NCBI RefSeq assembly: GCF_900101175.1
Contig: NZ_FNFQ01000001.1
Location: 558,001 to 622,000, forward strand
DNA from: Stenotrophomonas pavanii
Lineage (GTDB): Bacteria > Pseudomonadota > Gammaproteobacteria > Xanthomonadales > Xanthomonadaceae
Length of the DNA stretch: 64,000 bases
Direction of reading: 5' to 3'
Positions 8,359 to 16,680 of the stretch are shown one piece after another. The translations under genes and the position numbers were made by a program. Position 1 is the first letter of the stretch. The number at the start of each line of letters is the position of its first letter. The notes beneath the pieces were generated by a model. The model was not told where the DNA came from. It saw only the letters and a program-made list of their open reading frames with translations, and searched no databases.

Positions 8359-8790
8359 TCACCCCGCCACGATGTACTGCTGCAGCTGGTCCAGCTCCCG
8401 CCGCTGCGCATCGATCACCGACTTCACCAGGTCGCCGATGGAGATCACCCCCAGCACCTGCGCGCCCTCCACCACCGGCAGGTGGCGGATGCGGTAGTCG
8501 GTCACCAGCTGCAGGCAGTGCTCCACCTGCTCGCCCGGCGACACCGTCACCACCTGTGCCGTCATGATCTCCGCCACCGCGGTATCCCGCGACGAACGAT
8601 CACGCAGCACGATCTTGCGCGCGTAATCACGCTCGGACAGGATCCCGACCAGTTTCGGCCCGTCCATCACCAGCACCGCACCGATGCCTTTTTCCGCCAT
8701 CAATCGGATCGCATCGATCACCGCCGCTTCCGGCGCGACCGCATGTACTTCAGGAGACTTGCCGTCCAACAGTTGCCGTACCGTGGTCAT
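8359..8790 (-). CDS. CBS-domain pair protein
   Basis: 143 residues comprising two CBS domains: residues about 1-60 (VRQLLDGKSPEVHAVAPEAAVIDAIRLMAEKGIGAVLVMD) and about 75-130 (EIMTAQVVTVSPGEQVEHCLQLVTDYRIRHLPVV). Such stand-alone Bateman modules bind adenosyl nucleotides and regulate partner proteins; no partner can be named. The start at ATG 8790 has a good GGAGGG ribosome site 8 bases upstream, inside the end of the glycosyltransferase gene, with which it overlaps by 41 bp. Confidence 0.88.
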   Translation of the reverse strand: MTTVRQLLDGKSPEVHAVAPEAAVIDAIRLMAEKGIGAVLVMDGPKLVGILSERDYARKIVLRDRSSRDTAVAEIMTAQVVTVSPGEQVEHCLQLVTDYRIRHLPVVEGAQVLGVISIGDLVKSVIDAQRRELDQLQQYIVAG

Positions 8791-9769
8791 CTGCCTGCCC
8801 TCCGAGGGTGGGTTGCAGGGCCGAGTCTGCCACGGCGGATGCTAGCCAGGCGTCAACCAGGTACAGCGGCCGCTGCTTGGACTCTTCGTACAGCCGCCCC
8901 AGGTACTCGCCGATCAGGCCCAGCGCGATCAGCTGCACCCCACCCAGGAACAGGATCACCGCCATCATCGTCGGCCAGCCCGCCACCCGGTCGCCATACA
9001 GCGCCGCTTTGACGATCACCCACAGGCCGAACAGGAAGGCGACCGCTGCCGTTGCCAGCCCCAGGTAGGTGGCCGCCCGCAGCGGCACGGTGGAGAATCC
9101 AGTGATGCCCTCCAGCGCGAAATTCCACAGCCGCCACAGGCTGAATTTGCTGGTGCCGGCCACGCGCGCGTGGCGGTGATAGGGCACGGCGATCCGCTTG
9201 AATCCGACCCAGCTGAAAAGCCCTTTCATGAAGCGGTGGCGCTCACGCATTCCACGCAGGGCGCTCAGCGCGCGCGGCGACAGCAGGCGGAAGTCCCCGG
9301 TGTCGGCCGGAATCGGTGTACGCGACAGGCGGCCCATCACCCGATAGAACATGGCTGCCGTGGCGCGCTTGATCCAGGCCTCGCCATCGCGGGCCATGCG
9401 CGTGCCGTAGACGTTGTCATGGCCCTCGCGCCAGCGGGCGACGAACTGCGGCACCAGCTCCGGCGGGTCCTGGCCGTCGGCATCCAGGATCATCGCCGCG
9501 CCTTCGTGCACCAGGTCCAGGCCCGCCGTCAGCGCCGCTTCCTTGCCGAAGTTGCGCGACAGCTTCAGCGCCGATACGCGCGCATCGGCCTGCGCAAGCC
9601 CGGCAATCACCTCCCAGGTGCCGTCGTGGCTGCCGTCGTCCACATAGAGGATGTGACCCTCGATGTCGGGCATGCCGTCGAGCACCGCGCACAGCCGCGG
9701 ATGCAGCAGCGACAGTGCCAGGGCCTCGTTGTAGGCGGCGATGACGAAGGTGAGCCGTTCGCGGGTCAT
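8750..9769 (-). CDS. GtrB-like family 2 glycosyltransferase (polyprenyl-phosphate type) with two C-terminal membrane helices
   Basis: 339 residues from ATG 9769. The GT2 domain has VIAAYNEA near the N-terminus, the YVDDGSHDGT metal/nucleotide motif, the LSRNFGKEAAL segment, and DADGQDPPELV. Two hydrophobic helices near the C-terminus (VPLRAATYLGLATAAVAFLFGLWVIV and MMAVILFLGGVQLIALGLIGEYLGRLYEE) are typical of DPMS/GtrB/ArnC enzymes that load a sugar onto undecaprenyl phosphate. The sugar and target glycan are not identifiable. An in-frame ATG further upstream at 9820 would add 17 residues without family character. Confidence 0.88.
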   Translation of the reverse strand: MTRERLTFVIAAYNEALALSLLHPRLCAVLDGMPDIEGHILYVDDGSHDGTWEVIAGLAQADARVSALKLSRNFGKEAALTAGLDLVHEGAAMILDADGQDPPELVPQFVARWREGHDNVYGTRMARDGEAWIKRATAAMFYRVMGRLSRTPIPADTGDFRLLSPRALSALRGMRERHRFMKGLFSWVGFKRIAVPYHRHARVAGTSKFSLWRLWNFALEGITGFSTVPLRAATYLGLATAAVAFLFGLWVIVKAALYGDRVAGWPTMMAVILFLGGVQLIALGLIGEYLGRLYEESKQRPLYLVDAWLASAVADSALQPTLGGQADDHGTATVGRQVS

Positions 9770-9832
9770 GCCCGGATTGTACGTTGCCGGCACGCACGCG
9801 GCCGGTCGCATGACGATCACGCCGTATGCACC

Positions 9833-10582
9833 TCAGTCCTCCGACAGGTAGGACGCGCCCCCCAGCTGGCGCGCCTGGCGCTGGATCCAGGCGGCACGCC
9901 GCTGCACGTAAGGCCCGGGCGCGGCCGCGTTGTAGCGCCGCGGTGCCGGCAGTACCGCAGCCAGACGCGCACTCTCGGCCGGGCTCAGCCGGGCCGCGTC
10001 CTTGCCCCAGAATTTCTGCGCCGCCGCCTGTGCCCCGTACACGCCATCACCGAACTCGGCGATGTTGGCGTACATCTCCAGGATCCGCTCCTTCGGCCAC
10101 AGCGCCTCGATCAGCACCGTGTACCAGACTTCCAGGCCCTTGCGTATCCAGCTGCGGCCCTGCCACAGGAACAGGTTCTTGGCCACCTGCTGGCTGATCG
10201 TGCTGGCGCCGCGCAGGCGCCCGCCCCTGGCGTTGTGGTCGCGGGCCTTTTCGATGGCCTGCAGGTCGAAGCCGTTGTGGTCGGGGAAGCGCTGGTCCTC
10301 GGCGGCCACCAGCGAGATCGGCAGGCTCGGCGCCATCTGGTCGAGGTCGCGCCACTGGTAATGCAGCCGATAGGACCAGTCCGCCTCGCCCAGCGCTTCG
10401 CCGTAGCGCCACAGCATCACCGTGGACACCGGCGGGTCGATGAAGCGCAGCACCAGCACCTGCAGGCAGCTGAAAGCAGCCAGGAGCACCGGCAGCCACA
10501 GCAGCCGCTTCCAGCGCCAGCGCCGCCGGCGCGGCGCGGTGGCCGCCGCCTCTACCTTGTGCTGCTCTCCCGCTGCCCCCAT
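9833..10582 (-). CDS. mtgA: Monofunctional biosynthetic peptidoglycan transglycosylase
   Basis: 249 residues from ATG 10582. A basic N-terminus (RRRRWRWKR) precedes one membrane helix ([19 protein letters not shown]), then a single GT51 domain: [17 protein letters not shown] with catalytic Glu95, [48 protein letters not shown]. No transpeptidase domain follows, so it polymerises glycan strands only, complementing the bifunctional PBP1b at 55-57 kb. The gene is divergent from hslO with 77 bp between start codons. Confidence 0.95.
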   Translation of the reverse strand: MGAAGEQHKVEAAATAPRRRRWRWKRLLWLPVLLAAFSCLQVLVLRFIDPPVSTVMLWRYGEALGEADWSYRLHYQWRDLDQMAPSLPISLVAAEDQRFPDHNGFDLQAIEKARDHNARGGRLRGASTISQQVAKNLFLWQGRSWIRKGLEVWYTVLIEALWPKERILEMYANIAEFGDGVYGAQAAAQKFWGKDAARLSPAESARLAAVLPAPRRYNAAAPGPYVQRRAAWIQRQARQLGGASYLSED

Positions 10583-10659
10583 TACTGGTGCATCCTTCTT
10601 CTGTCTGGTTGTCGGCGCATTATCCGGCAACCGCCCCCGTTTACGCGCGATGTGAGCCG

Positions 10660-11553
10660 ATGACCGCCAACCCCGATTCCCTGATCCGCTTCCTGCTCCC
10701 CGCCGCCGGCGTCCGCGGCGTGCATGTGCACCTGCAGGCCACCTGGCAGGAAATCCTGTCCCACGCGGCGTACCCGGACGCCGCTGCCGAACTGCTCGGC
10801 GAGGCGTGCGTCGCTTCGGCACTGTTCACCGGCCACACCAAGATCGACGGCCGCCTGTCGGTGCAGCTGCGCAGCAGCACCGCGCTGCGCACCCTGTTCG
10901 CCGAATGCACCGCCGCTGGCACGCTGCGCGGTATCGCCCAGCTCAGCGAGGGCGCCGACGCGCCGCGTGACCTGTCCAGCCTCGGCGATGACGCCATCCT
11001 CGCCATCACCATCGAGAACCCCGGCCTGGACCCGCGTGAGCCGCAGCGTTACCAGAGCCTGGTTGCGCTGGCCGCGCCGGAACTGGACGAGGCCTTCGAA
11101 GACTATTTCCGCCAGTCCGAACAGCTGCCGACCCGCCTGCTGCTGGCCGCCGACCGCAACGGCGCCGCCGGCCTGCTGCTGCAGAAGCTGCCGGGCGACG
11201 AAGGCGACGAGGACGGCTGGGCGCGTGCCAGCGCCCTGTTCGAAACCCTGGGCAAGGCCGAACTGCTGGCCACCCCGGCCGAAGCGCTGCTGCACCGCCT
11301 GTTCCACGAAGAGCGGCCGGAACTGCTGGGCAGCAAGCCCCTGTCCTTCGCCTGCTCCTGCTCGCGCGAGCGGGTGGCCGGCATGCTGCAGTCACTGGGC
11401 GAGGAAGAAGCCCGTGCGGCCGCCGAGGACACCGGCGCGGTCGAGGTGCGTTGCGAATTCTGCGGGCGTGAGTATCACTTTCCATTGACGGAGTTCGGCA
11501 TACTGTTCCACGGCGCCCAGGGGGCTGTACCGGCGCCTGAACGGCTTCAATGA
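10660..11553 (+). CDS. hslO: Hsp33 redox-regulated chaperone
   Basis: 297 residues from ATG 10660; an upstream in-frame ATG at 10588 would run into the mtgA promoter side. Hsp33 is a cytoplasmic holdase activated by oxidative unfolding. The C-terminal zinc switch is visible as CSCSRERV (Cys-x-Cys) and [12 protein letters not shown] (Cys-x2-Cys), the redox cysteines of the family. N-terminal segments [23 protein letters not shown] and the [15 protein letters not shown] strand also match. Confidence 0.95.
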   Translation: MTANPDSLIRFLLPAAGVRGVHVHLQATWQEILSHAAYPDAAAELLGEACVASALFTGHTKIDGRLSVQLRSSTALRTLFAECTAAGTLRGIAQLSEGADAPRDLSSLGDDAILAITIENPGLDPREPQRYQSLVALAAPELDEAFEDYFRQSEQLPTRLLLAADRNGAAGLLLQKLPGDEGDEDGWARASALFETLGKAELLATPAEALLHRLFHEERPELLGSKPLSFACSCSRERVAGMLQSLGEEEARAAAEDTGAVEVRCEFCGREYHFPLTEFGILFHGAQGAVPAPERLQ

Positions 11554-11585
11554 ACGGCAGTCTTGTACCTGGGGAGGATCAAGGC

Positions 11586-11639
11586 TTGTTAAGAATTCAT
11601 AAACACCCTAGGATCAAGTTCCCGTCCCCACGGGAACTT
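11586..11639 (+). promoter_or_regulatory. Predicted promoter with a hairpin at the transcription start
   Basis: TTGTTA (11586-11591), a 17-base spacer and TAGGAT (11609-11614) predict a start near 11621. The perfect 10-bp hairpin AAGTTCCCGT-CCCC-ACGGGAACTT (11616-11639) spans that point, so the mRNA could begin within or beside a stem. The hairpin could alternatively terminate hslO transcription. Confidence 0.4.
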
Positions 11640-11669
11640 CCGTTGTCTGTCCCTGTCTGAACTGGTCCG

Positions 11670-12518
11670 ATGCGTACCTTCCTGCGTCTACCGCTGGCCC
11701 TGCTGATCGCCCTTGGCGCGATCACGGGCGCGCATGCGCAGAGCAAGGACACCCGCACCGTGCTGCCGGTATGGAACAAGGGCAGCGGCAAGGTGGAGGC
11801 GCTGCTGTACCTGGAGCCGACCGGCGAACAGGCGGCCGGCGCCCGCTGGCATTTCGGCCGCAATTCCCTGGACGCGGCCTTTGGCCTGTCGTCCGGCGAT
11901 TCGCTGGGCCTGCTCTGCAACAGCAGCAGCGGCACCAGCATCAGCGGACTGGCCAGCCACTGCATGCTGGCCAGCCTGGGCGACGACGATGACCTCAACA
12001 GCCGCCGCTTCACCGGCACTGCGGCACTGAACCGTGGCAACAGCCGCCTGGGCATCACCGCCGGCACCGGCCGTGAAACCCTGCCGGCCTGGTTGTCGGG
12101 CCCGAACAAGACGCCCTCCCTGCGTGCCGAGCAGAACGATCTGACCGTGTTCGCGCAGAAGAACATCGGGCGCGAAGGCTTCGTGTCCATCGCCGGCACC
12201 TATGCCAAGGCCCGCCTGGTCCCGCTGGCCGACGCCTCGCCGGCCCTCGTCGATCGCTGGGACAGCAAGAGCCTGAGCCTCGGTGCCGGTTACGGCAACT
12301 TCACCGGCAGCATCATCGGCCGCGTGGTCGACGTCCCGGGCAAGCCCGGCAAGTGGGAAGGCCTGGGCATCGGCCTGACCTGGCGGACCCCGTGGTCGGG
12401 CCAGCTCACCGTCGGCGCCGAGAACGTGATCAGCCGCGGCAAGAACCCGTTCTCCCCGCGCAATGAAAGCAACGACGACGGCACCGTGCCGTATGTCCGT
12501 TACGAACAGGATCTCTGA
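11670..12518 (+). CDS. Secreted protein of unknown function, possibly an outer-membrane beta-barrel
   Basis: 282 residues. A clear signal peptide (MRTFLRLPLALLIALGAITGAHA) is followed by a mature chain with many alternating short strands (RWHFGRNSLDAAFGLSSG, NRGNSRLGITAGTG, SKSLSLGAGYGNFTGSIIGRVV, GLGIGLTWRTPWSGQLTVGAENVI). This pattern resembles a small beta-barrel of about 8-12 strands. The C-terminus is VRYEQDL, not the usual terminal Phe, which weakens the barrel reading. I recognise no family. It stands alone between hslO and a TonB-dependent receptor, with its own predicted promoter and terminator. Confidence 0.7.
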   Translation: MRTFLRLPLALLIALGAITGAHAQSKDTRTVLPVWNKGSGKVEALLYLEPTGEQAAGARWHFGRNSLDAAFGLSSGDSLGLLCNSSSGTSISGLASHCMLASLGDDDDLNSRRFTGTAALNRGNSRLGITAGTGRETLPAWLSGPNKTPSLRAEQNDLTVFAQKNIGREGFVSIAGTYAKARLVPLADASPALVDRWDSKSLSLGAGYGNFTGSIIGRVVDVPGKPGKWEGLGIGLTWRTPWSGQLTVGAENVISRGKNPFSPRNESNDDGTVPYVRYEQDL

Positions 12519-12552
12519 TCCCCGCAGTCACGCTGTGCAGCGACAGACCCGA

Positions 12553-12573
12553 GGGCGCCGAAAGGCGCCCTTT
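12553..12573 (+). terminator. Intrinsic terminator after the secreted protein gene
   Basis: GGGCGCC-GAAA-GGCGCCC followed by TTTGC: seven perfect GC-rich pairs with a GNRA loop, 35 bases after the stop. Confidence 0.7.
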
Positions 12574-12834
12574 GCATGTGCGTGCCGGACGCATAAAGAC
12601 GCGTTCGCAATGGTCGCTGGGAAATGAAACACAACGCGCCGAAATACTCGGATACATAACAACGGAAACTTTTTTCATCATTCCTTGTTAACAAACGAGG
12701 CATGACGAATTGACCCTGCCGGCAACTCTTTGACTGGGTTGGGAAAAGTTGATTTTTACCAGAATCACAGTCTGGATTAACACAGCTTTAATTCTTGGCG
12801 AACGCCCGTTACTATCGGGTCAGCCTCGCGATTT

Positions 12835-12854
12835 GGGAGCGCTTTTTCGCTCCC
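12835..12854 (+). promoter_or_regulatory. Leader hairpin upstream of the TonB-dependent receptor
   Basis: GGGAGCG-CTTTTT-CGCTCCC, seven pairs, lies 47 bases before the receptor start. The 12574-12901 gap otherwise holds AT-rich promoter-like DNA (around 12700-12800) and no gene. The ribosome site GGAGAGAGAG lies directly before the ATG. The hairpin may stabilise or regulate the leader. Confidence 0.45.
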
Positions 12855-12901
12855 CCGCCGGGCATTAACCCCAGCCAAGATTTCTTGGAGAGAGAGAGCC
12901 A

Positions 12902-15784
12902 ATGAAACTCAAGTCCAGCCAGCTGCGTGACGCAGTTGTGATCGCGCTTGTTGCCGGTGCCACCACCGCAACGGCCCACGCCCAGGAAGCCACCAACCTC
13001 GACCGTATCGAGGTCACCGGTTCGCGCATCCGCCAGGTCGATACCGAAACTGCACAGCCGGTGTTGAGCCTGAGCCGCGCCACCATCGAAAAGAGCGGCT
13101 TCAAGACGGTCGCTGACGTGCTGCAGAACATTTCTGCCGCCGGCAGCCCGGCCATCAGCCGTTCCGAACCGCTGTCCTCCGGTGAGATGGTCGGCGGCTA
13201 CTACATCGACCTGCGCAACCTGGGTGCACAGCGCACCCTGATCCTGGTCGATGGCAAGCGCCTCGGCGCCAGCGTCAGCGGCTATCAGGACGTGTCGCAG
13301 ATCCCGTCGGCCATCGTCGAGCGCATCGACGTGCTGAAGGACGGCGCTTCCTCGGTGTACGGTTCCGACGCCATGGCCGGCGTGATCAACATCATCACCC
13401 GCAAGAACTTCGAAGGCCTGGAAGTCAACGCCTACACCGGGCAGTACAGTGAAGGCGACGGCCAGAAGCAGAGCGCCGATTTCGTGGCCGGCTTCACCGG
13501 CGATCGCGGCTCGATCACCATCGGTGCCGAGTACTCCAACGAAAAGGCGGTGTGGGCCAAGGACCGCTGGTTCTCCGAATCGTCGCGCACCAATCGCCAT
13601 CCGACCGCTGGCTGGACCTCGGTCAGCCAGTGGGGCTCGGTGTACGACCCGACCGATCCGGACGCACCGTCGCTCACCCTCAATCGCGGCGGCAATCCGT
13701 ACAACGCGGCGGACTTCCACGAAACCGACCTGACCCCGATCACCGGTGACGTGAGCAACTCCAACCAGCAGATGCAGCTGCTGACCCCGACCAAGCGTCG
13801 CAGCGTATTCGCCAACCTGCAGTACGACCTCACCGACAATGTCCGTTTCAGCGGTGACCTGCTGTACACCCGCCGCGAATCGGAAGCGCAGGTGGCCGGT
13901 TACCCGCTGCAGTCCGAAGCCTACGCCAACCTCGGTTCCATCTGGTCGGCCGACAGCTACTACAACCCGTTCGGCCAGGACATGGCGTATGTCCGCCGTG
14001 GCTGGGAAGTGCCGCGCGTTTCCAACAACAAGCTGACGACGTTCCGCTTCAGCGGCGCGCTGCAGGGCTCGTTCCAGTTCAAGGACAAGTACTTCGACTG
14101 GGAAGCCGGCTACCTCTACCAGAACTCCGAAAACAACCAGAGCCAGACCGGCAACTACAACGTCCTGGCGGCCAACGCCGCCACCGGGGCCTCGTTCTAC
14201 AACCCGGCAACCGGCCGCGTGGAGTGCGGAACCGCTGCGGGCCTGGCTGCGGGCACCAACCCGGCCTACGGCCCCGGCGCCGGCGGCTGCATCCCGTGGA
14301 ACCCGGCCATTCCGTTCGGCCGCACCGGTGATGGCGGCTTGACCGGCAATCCGGACCTGCAGCAGTTCCTGTTCCCGACGACGCACAACGTCGGCGAAAC
14401 CACGATGACGTCCTACTACGCCAACATCGCGGGCAGCATCCTGACCCTGCCGGCAGGCGACCTGGGCTTCGCCCTGGGTTACGAGTACCGCGAAGAGAAG
14501 GGCAACTTCAATCCGGACGCACTGTCGCAGTCGGGTTACTCCACCGACCTGGCGGCTGGCCCGACCGGCGGCAAGTACGACGTCAATGAAGTGTACCTGG
14601 AGCTGAACGTACCGATCCTGGCCGACCTGCCCGGTGCCAAGGAACTGAGCCTGAGCGCAGCCACCCGCTTCTCCGACTTCAGCACCTTCGGCAACACGAC
14701 CAACAGCAAGTTCGGCCTGAAGTGGCGCCCGATCGATCAGCTGCTGGTCCGCGCGACCTACTCCGAGGGCTTCCGCGCGCCGACCATCGCCGACCTGTAC
14801 GGCGGCAGCTCGCAGTCCTTCGAGTACTTCACCGATCCGTGCGATACCTCGTTCGGTCTGGCCGCAACCGATGCCGCCACGGCCCAGCGATGCGCTGCCG
14901 CCCTGGGTGCACTGGCCCCGAACTTCCGCCAGCTGAAGCAGGGTTACGTCCCGGCGGAAGGCCCGGATGAGCAGAGCCCGGTGCCGTTCACCTCCGGCTC
15001 CAATCCGAACCTGACTCCGGAAACGTCCAAGTCCAAGACCGTTGGCCTGGTCTGGAGCCCGACCTTCGCCCCGGGCCTGAACCTGAGCCTGGACTGGTTC
15101 AACATCAAGATCGAGAACACGATCGTTTCCGATACCCCGACGGATCAGCTGAACGACTGCTACGTTCTGGGCATTGCTGAGCGCTGCAGCACCTTCACCC
15201 GTGACGCCACGCTCGGCTACGTCAACAACCTGACCTACGGCAGCCGCAACGCCGGCTTCATCGAAACCGAAGGCTTCGACTTCGATGCAAGCTACCGCTA
15301 TGCGACCGACACCTGGGGCAGCTTCAACTTCAACCTGCAGAACACCTACGTCACCAAGAACGTCCTGAAGACGGCCAATGATGACTCCCCGGTGCAGATC
15401 TACAATGGCTTCGGCAGCAACTTCCGCCTGCGTTCGAACCTGACCGTTGGCTGGGAATTCGGCGACTTCGGCATCACCTGGGGCACCCGCTACTTCTCCA
15501 GCGTGAAGGAGCGTTGCTACTACGCCACCGAGTGCTCGCTGCCTGACTACGGCTCGCCGGATCCGGCCCGCAACCAGGCGCAGAACAAGCGCGGCGCCAC
15601 CACCTTCCACGACGTCCAGGTCTCCTGGAACGCGCCGTGGAATGCGACCATCGCGGTCGGTGCACGCAATGTGTTCGACCACTACGGCCCGCAGATGTAC
15701 TCGGCGCCGAACTCGCAGTACTCCTACTACGGCGGCTACGACATCGGTCGCCTGATCTACATGCAGTACAAGCAGAAGTTCTGA
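12902..15784 (+). CDS. TonB-dependent outer-membrane receptor
   Basis: 960 residues. A signal peptide ends near residue 28 (ATTATAHAQ). A short TonB-box-like stretch (RIEVTGSRI) is followed by the plug domain: TVADVLQNISAAGSPAISRSEP, YYIDLRNLGAQRTLILVDGKRL, IPSAIVERIDVLKDGASSVYGSDAMAGVINIIT. A large barrel follows, ending in GGYDIGRLIYMQYKQKF with the terminal Phe used for outer-membrane insertion. It would import a scarce substrate using TonB/ExbB energy. The substrate is unknown; this plug type (R-N-L-G, V-D-G-K-R) is common in the large Xanthomonadaceae receptor sets that often take up carbohydrates or peptides. Confidence 0.93.
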   Translation: MKLKSSQLRDAVVIALVAGATTATAHAQEATNLDRIEVTGSRIRQVDTETAQPVLSLSRATIEKSGFKTVADVLQNISAAGSPAISRSEPLSSGEMVGGYYIDLRNLGAQRTLILVDGKRLGASVSGYQDVSQIPSAIVERIDVLKDGASSVYGSDAMAGVINIITRKNFEGLEVNAYTGQYSEGDGQKQSADFVAGFTGDRGSITIGAEYSNEKAVWAKDRWFSESSRTNRHPTAGWTSVSQWGSVYDPTDPDAPSLTLNRGGNPYNAADFHETDLTPITGDVSNSNQQMQLLTPTKRRSVFANLQYDLTDNVRFSGDLLYTRRESEAQVAGYPLQSEAYANLGSIWSADSYYNPFGQDMAYVRRGWEVPRVSNNKLTTFRFSGALQGSFQFKDKYFDWEAGYLYQNSENNQSQTGNYNVLAANAATGASFYNPATGRVECGTAAGLAAGTNPAYGPGAGGCIPWNPAIPFGRTGDGGLTGNPDLQQFLFPTTHNVGETTMTSYYANIAGSILTLPAGDLGFALGYEYREEKGNFNPDALSQSGYSTDLAAGPTGGKYDVNEVYLELNVPILADLPGAKELSLSAATRFSDFSTFGNTTNSKFGLKWRPIDQLLVRATYSEGFRAPTIADLYGGSSQSFEYFTDPCDTSFGLAATDAATAQRCAAALGALAPNFRQLKQGYVPAEGPDEQSPVPFTSGSNPNLTPETSKSKTVGLVWSPTFAPGLNLSLDWFNIKIENTIVSDTPTDQLNDCYVLGIAERCSTFTRDATLGYVNNLTYGSRNAGFIETEGFDFDASYRYATDTWGSFNFNLQNTYVTKNVLKTANDDSPVQIYNGFGSNFRLRSNLTVGWEFGDFGITWGTRYFSSVKERCYYATECSLPDYGSPDPARNQAQNKRGATTFHDVQVSWNAPWNATIAVGARNVFDHYGPQMYSAPNSQYSYYGGYDIGRLIYMQYKQKF

Positions 15785-15808
15785 TCGGTACTCCGATCAG
15801 CTGATGCC

Positions 15809-15836
15809 GCAACGGCCCCGCAAGGGGCCGTTGTTC
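15809..15836 (+). terminator. Intrinsic terminator after the TonB-dependent receptor
   Basis: CAACGGCCCC-GCAA-GGGGCCGTTG (10 perfect pairs) followed by TTCG, 25 bases after the receptor stop. Confidence 0.7.
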
Positions 15837-15868
15837 GTTATGCCGCCTGGAAAGGGGCTGCGCCGCCT

Positions 15869-15897
15869 GAAAAAAAAACCGCGGCATCGCCGCGGCC
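15869..15897 (-). terminator. Intrinsic terminator after the tetR gene
   Basis: On the minus strand CCGCGGC-GAT-GCCGCGG is followed by a run of nine T (A run at 15870-15878), 27 bases past the regulator stop. This is one of the clearest intrinsic terminators in the window. Confidence 0.85.
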
Positions 15898-15922
15898 TTT
15901 GTTCACCCTGATCCCGGGGCGC

Positions 15923-16525
15923 TCATCCGTTCGGAATCAGCGTCTCGATCAGATGCTCGACGTACGCTTCGAAGTCCTCGCGCGCCTGCTTGGGCTGCTG
16001 CAGCTGCAGCGACAACTGCAGGAAGCCGACGTAGGCGGCATAGGCCAGGCGCGCGCGATGGCGTGCATCGGTCGAGCTGAGGCCGGCCTGTCGGAACGAG
16101 GCGACCAGATAGTCGAGGCGACGCTGCGAGACCCGGTCGATCACCGGCCGCACCATCGGATGGTCCAGCGCCTTCAGCAATTCGCTGTAGATGATGTGCG
16201 GCTGCACTTCATGCGCCACCATCTGGAACAGCTGGCGCAGGCGCACGCGCGGATCCGGCACGTCTTCCAAGCTGCCGAATACCTGTTCCTGCTCAAACAG
16301 TTCCCAGCGTTCCAGTGCCGCCTGCAACAATGCGTCGCGCGAGGGGAAATGCCAGTAGAAACTGCCCTTGGTGACACCCAGTCGCCGAGCCAGGGGCTCC
16401 ACCGCGACGGCGCCGACACCTTGTTCAGCAATCAGATCGAGGGCCGCCTGGGCCCAGTCTTCGGCACTCAGGCGGCTGTTGCGGCCGGCGCGCGGTTCGC
16501 CGGCGGAAGCGTCAGGTTGATTCAT
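15923..16525 (-). CDS. TetR-family transcriptional regulator
   Basis: 200 residues. The N-terminal HTH (AEDWAQAALDLIAEQGVGAVAVEPLARRLGVTKGSFYWHFPSRDALLQAALERWE, about residues 20-75) is canonical TetR; the remainder is the helical ligand/dimer domain. The gene is divergent from the hydrolase-fadE pair. The intergenic DNA carries two copies of the inverted repeat CATAC-N6-GTAT(G/T), one lying on the hydrolase promoter. The likely role is repressor of that pair, perhaps responding to an acyl-CoA or fatty acid; the ligand is inferred from context only. Confidence 0.9.
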   Translation of the reverse strand: MNQPDASAGEPRAGRNSRLSAEDWAQAALDLIAEQGVGAVAVEPLARRLGVTKGSFYWHFPSRDALLQAALERWELFEQEQVFGSLEDVPDPRVRLRQLFQMVAHEVQPHIIYSELLKALDHPMVRPVIDRVSQRRLDYLVASFRQAGLSSTDARHRARLAYAAYVGFLQLSLQLQQPKQAREDFEAYVEHLIETLIPNG

Positions 16526-16628
16526 GGACTGATTTAACCATACGCCGGGGTTCGTTGCAGTACGCGGTTGCGGTCGAAACCGTCACAGGGTCCCGTGAGC
16601 CCCTCTCCAGGCACCTTCCGCAGCGCAC

Positions 16629-16644
16629 CATACCATGCAGTATT
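16629..16644. promoter_or_regulatory. Putative TetR operator O1
   Basis: CATAC-CATGCA-GTATT: half-sites CATAC and GTAT with a 6-base spacer, overlapping the first bases of the -35 box of the hydrolase promoter. The same architecture recurs 36 bp downstream (centre to centre) at O2. Confidence 0.55.
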
Positions 16645-16670
16645 GACATCCCTCGGAAGCGATCCATACT
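16643..16670 (+). promoter_or_regulatory. Predicted promoter giving a leaderless hydrolase-fadE transcript
   Basis: TTGACA (16643-16648), a 16-base spacer and CATACT (16665-16670). The start of transcription is expected about 7 bases after the -10, i.e. at 16677-16678, which is the A of the ATG. No ribosome site precedes the start codon. Confidence 0.55.
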
Positions 16671-16680
16671 AGCAAGTATG
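16665..16680. promoter_or_regulatory. Putative TetR operator O2 overlapping the -10 box and start codon
   Basis: CATACT-AGCA-AGTATG is a perfect inverted repeat with 6-base arms. Its left arm is the predicted -10 and its right arm ends in the hydrolase ATG. A bound repressor here would block the promoter directly. Confidence 0.65.

Noticed and set aside
12812..15682. A 956-codon open frame antisense to the TonB-dependent receptor
   Set aside because: The receptor shows all family motifs, while the antisense product has none and shows the same shadow composition.
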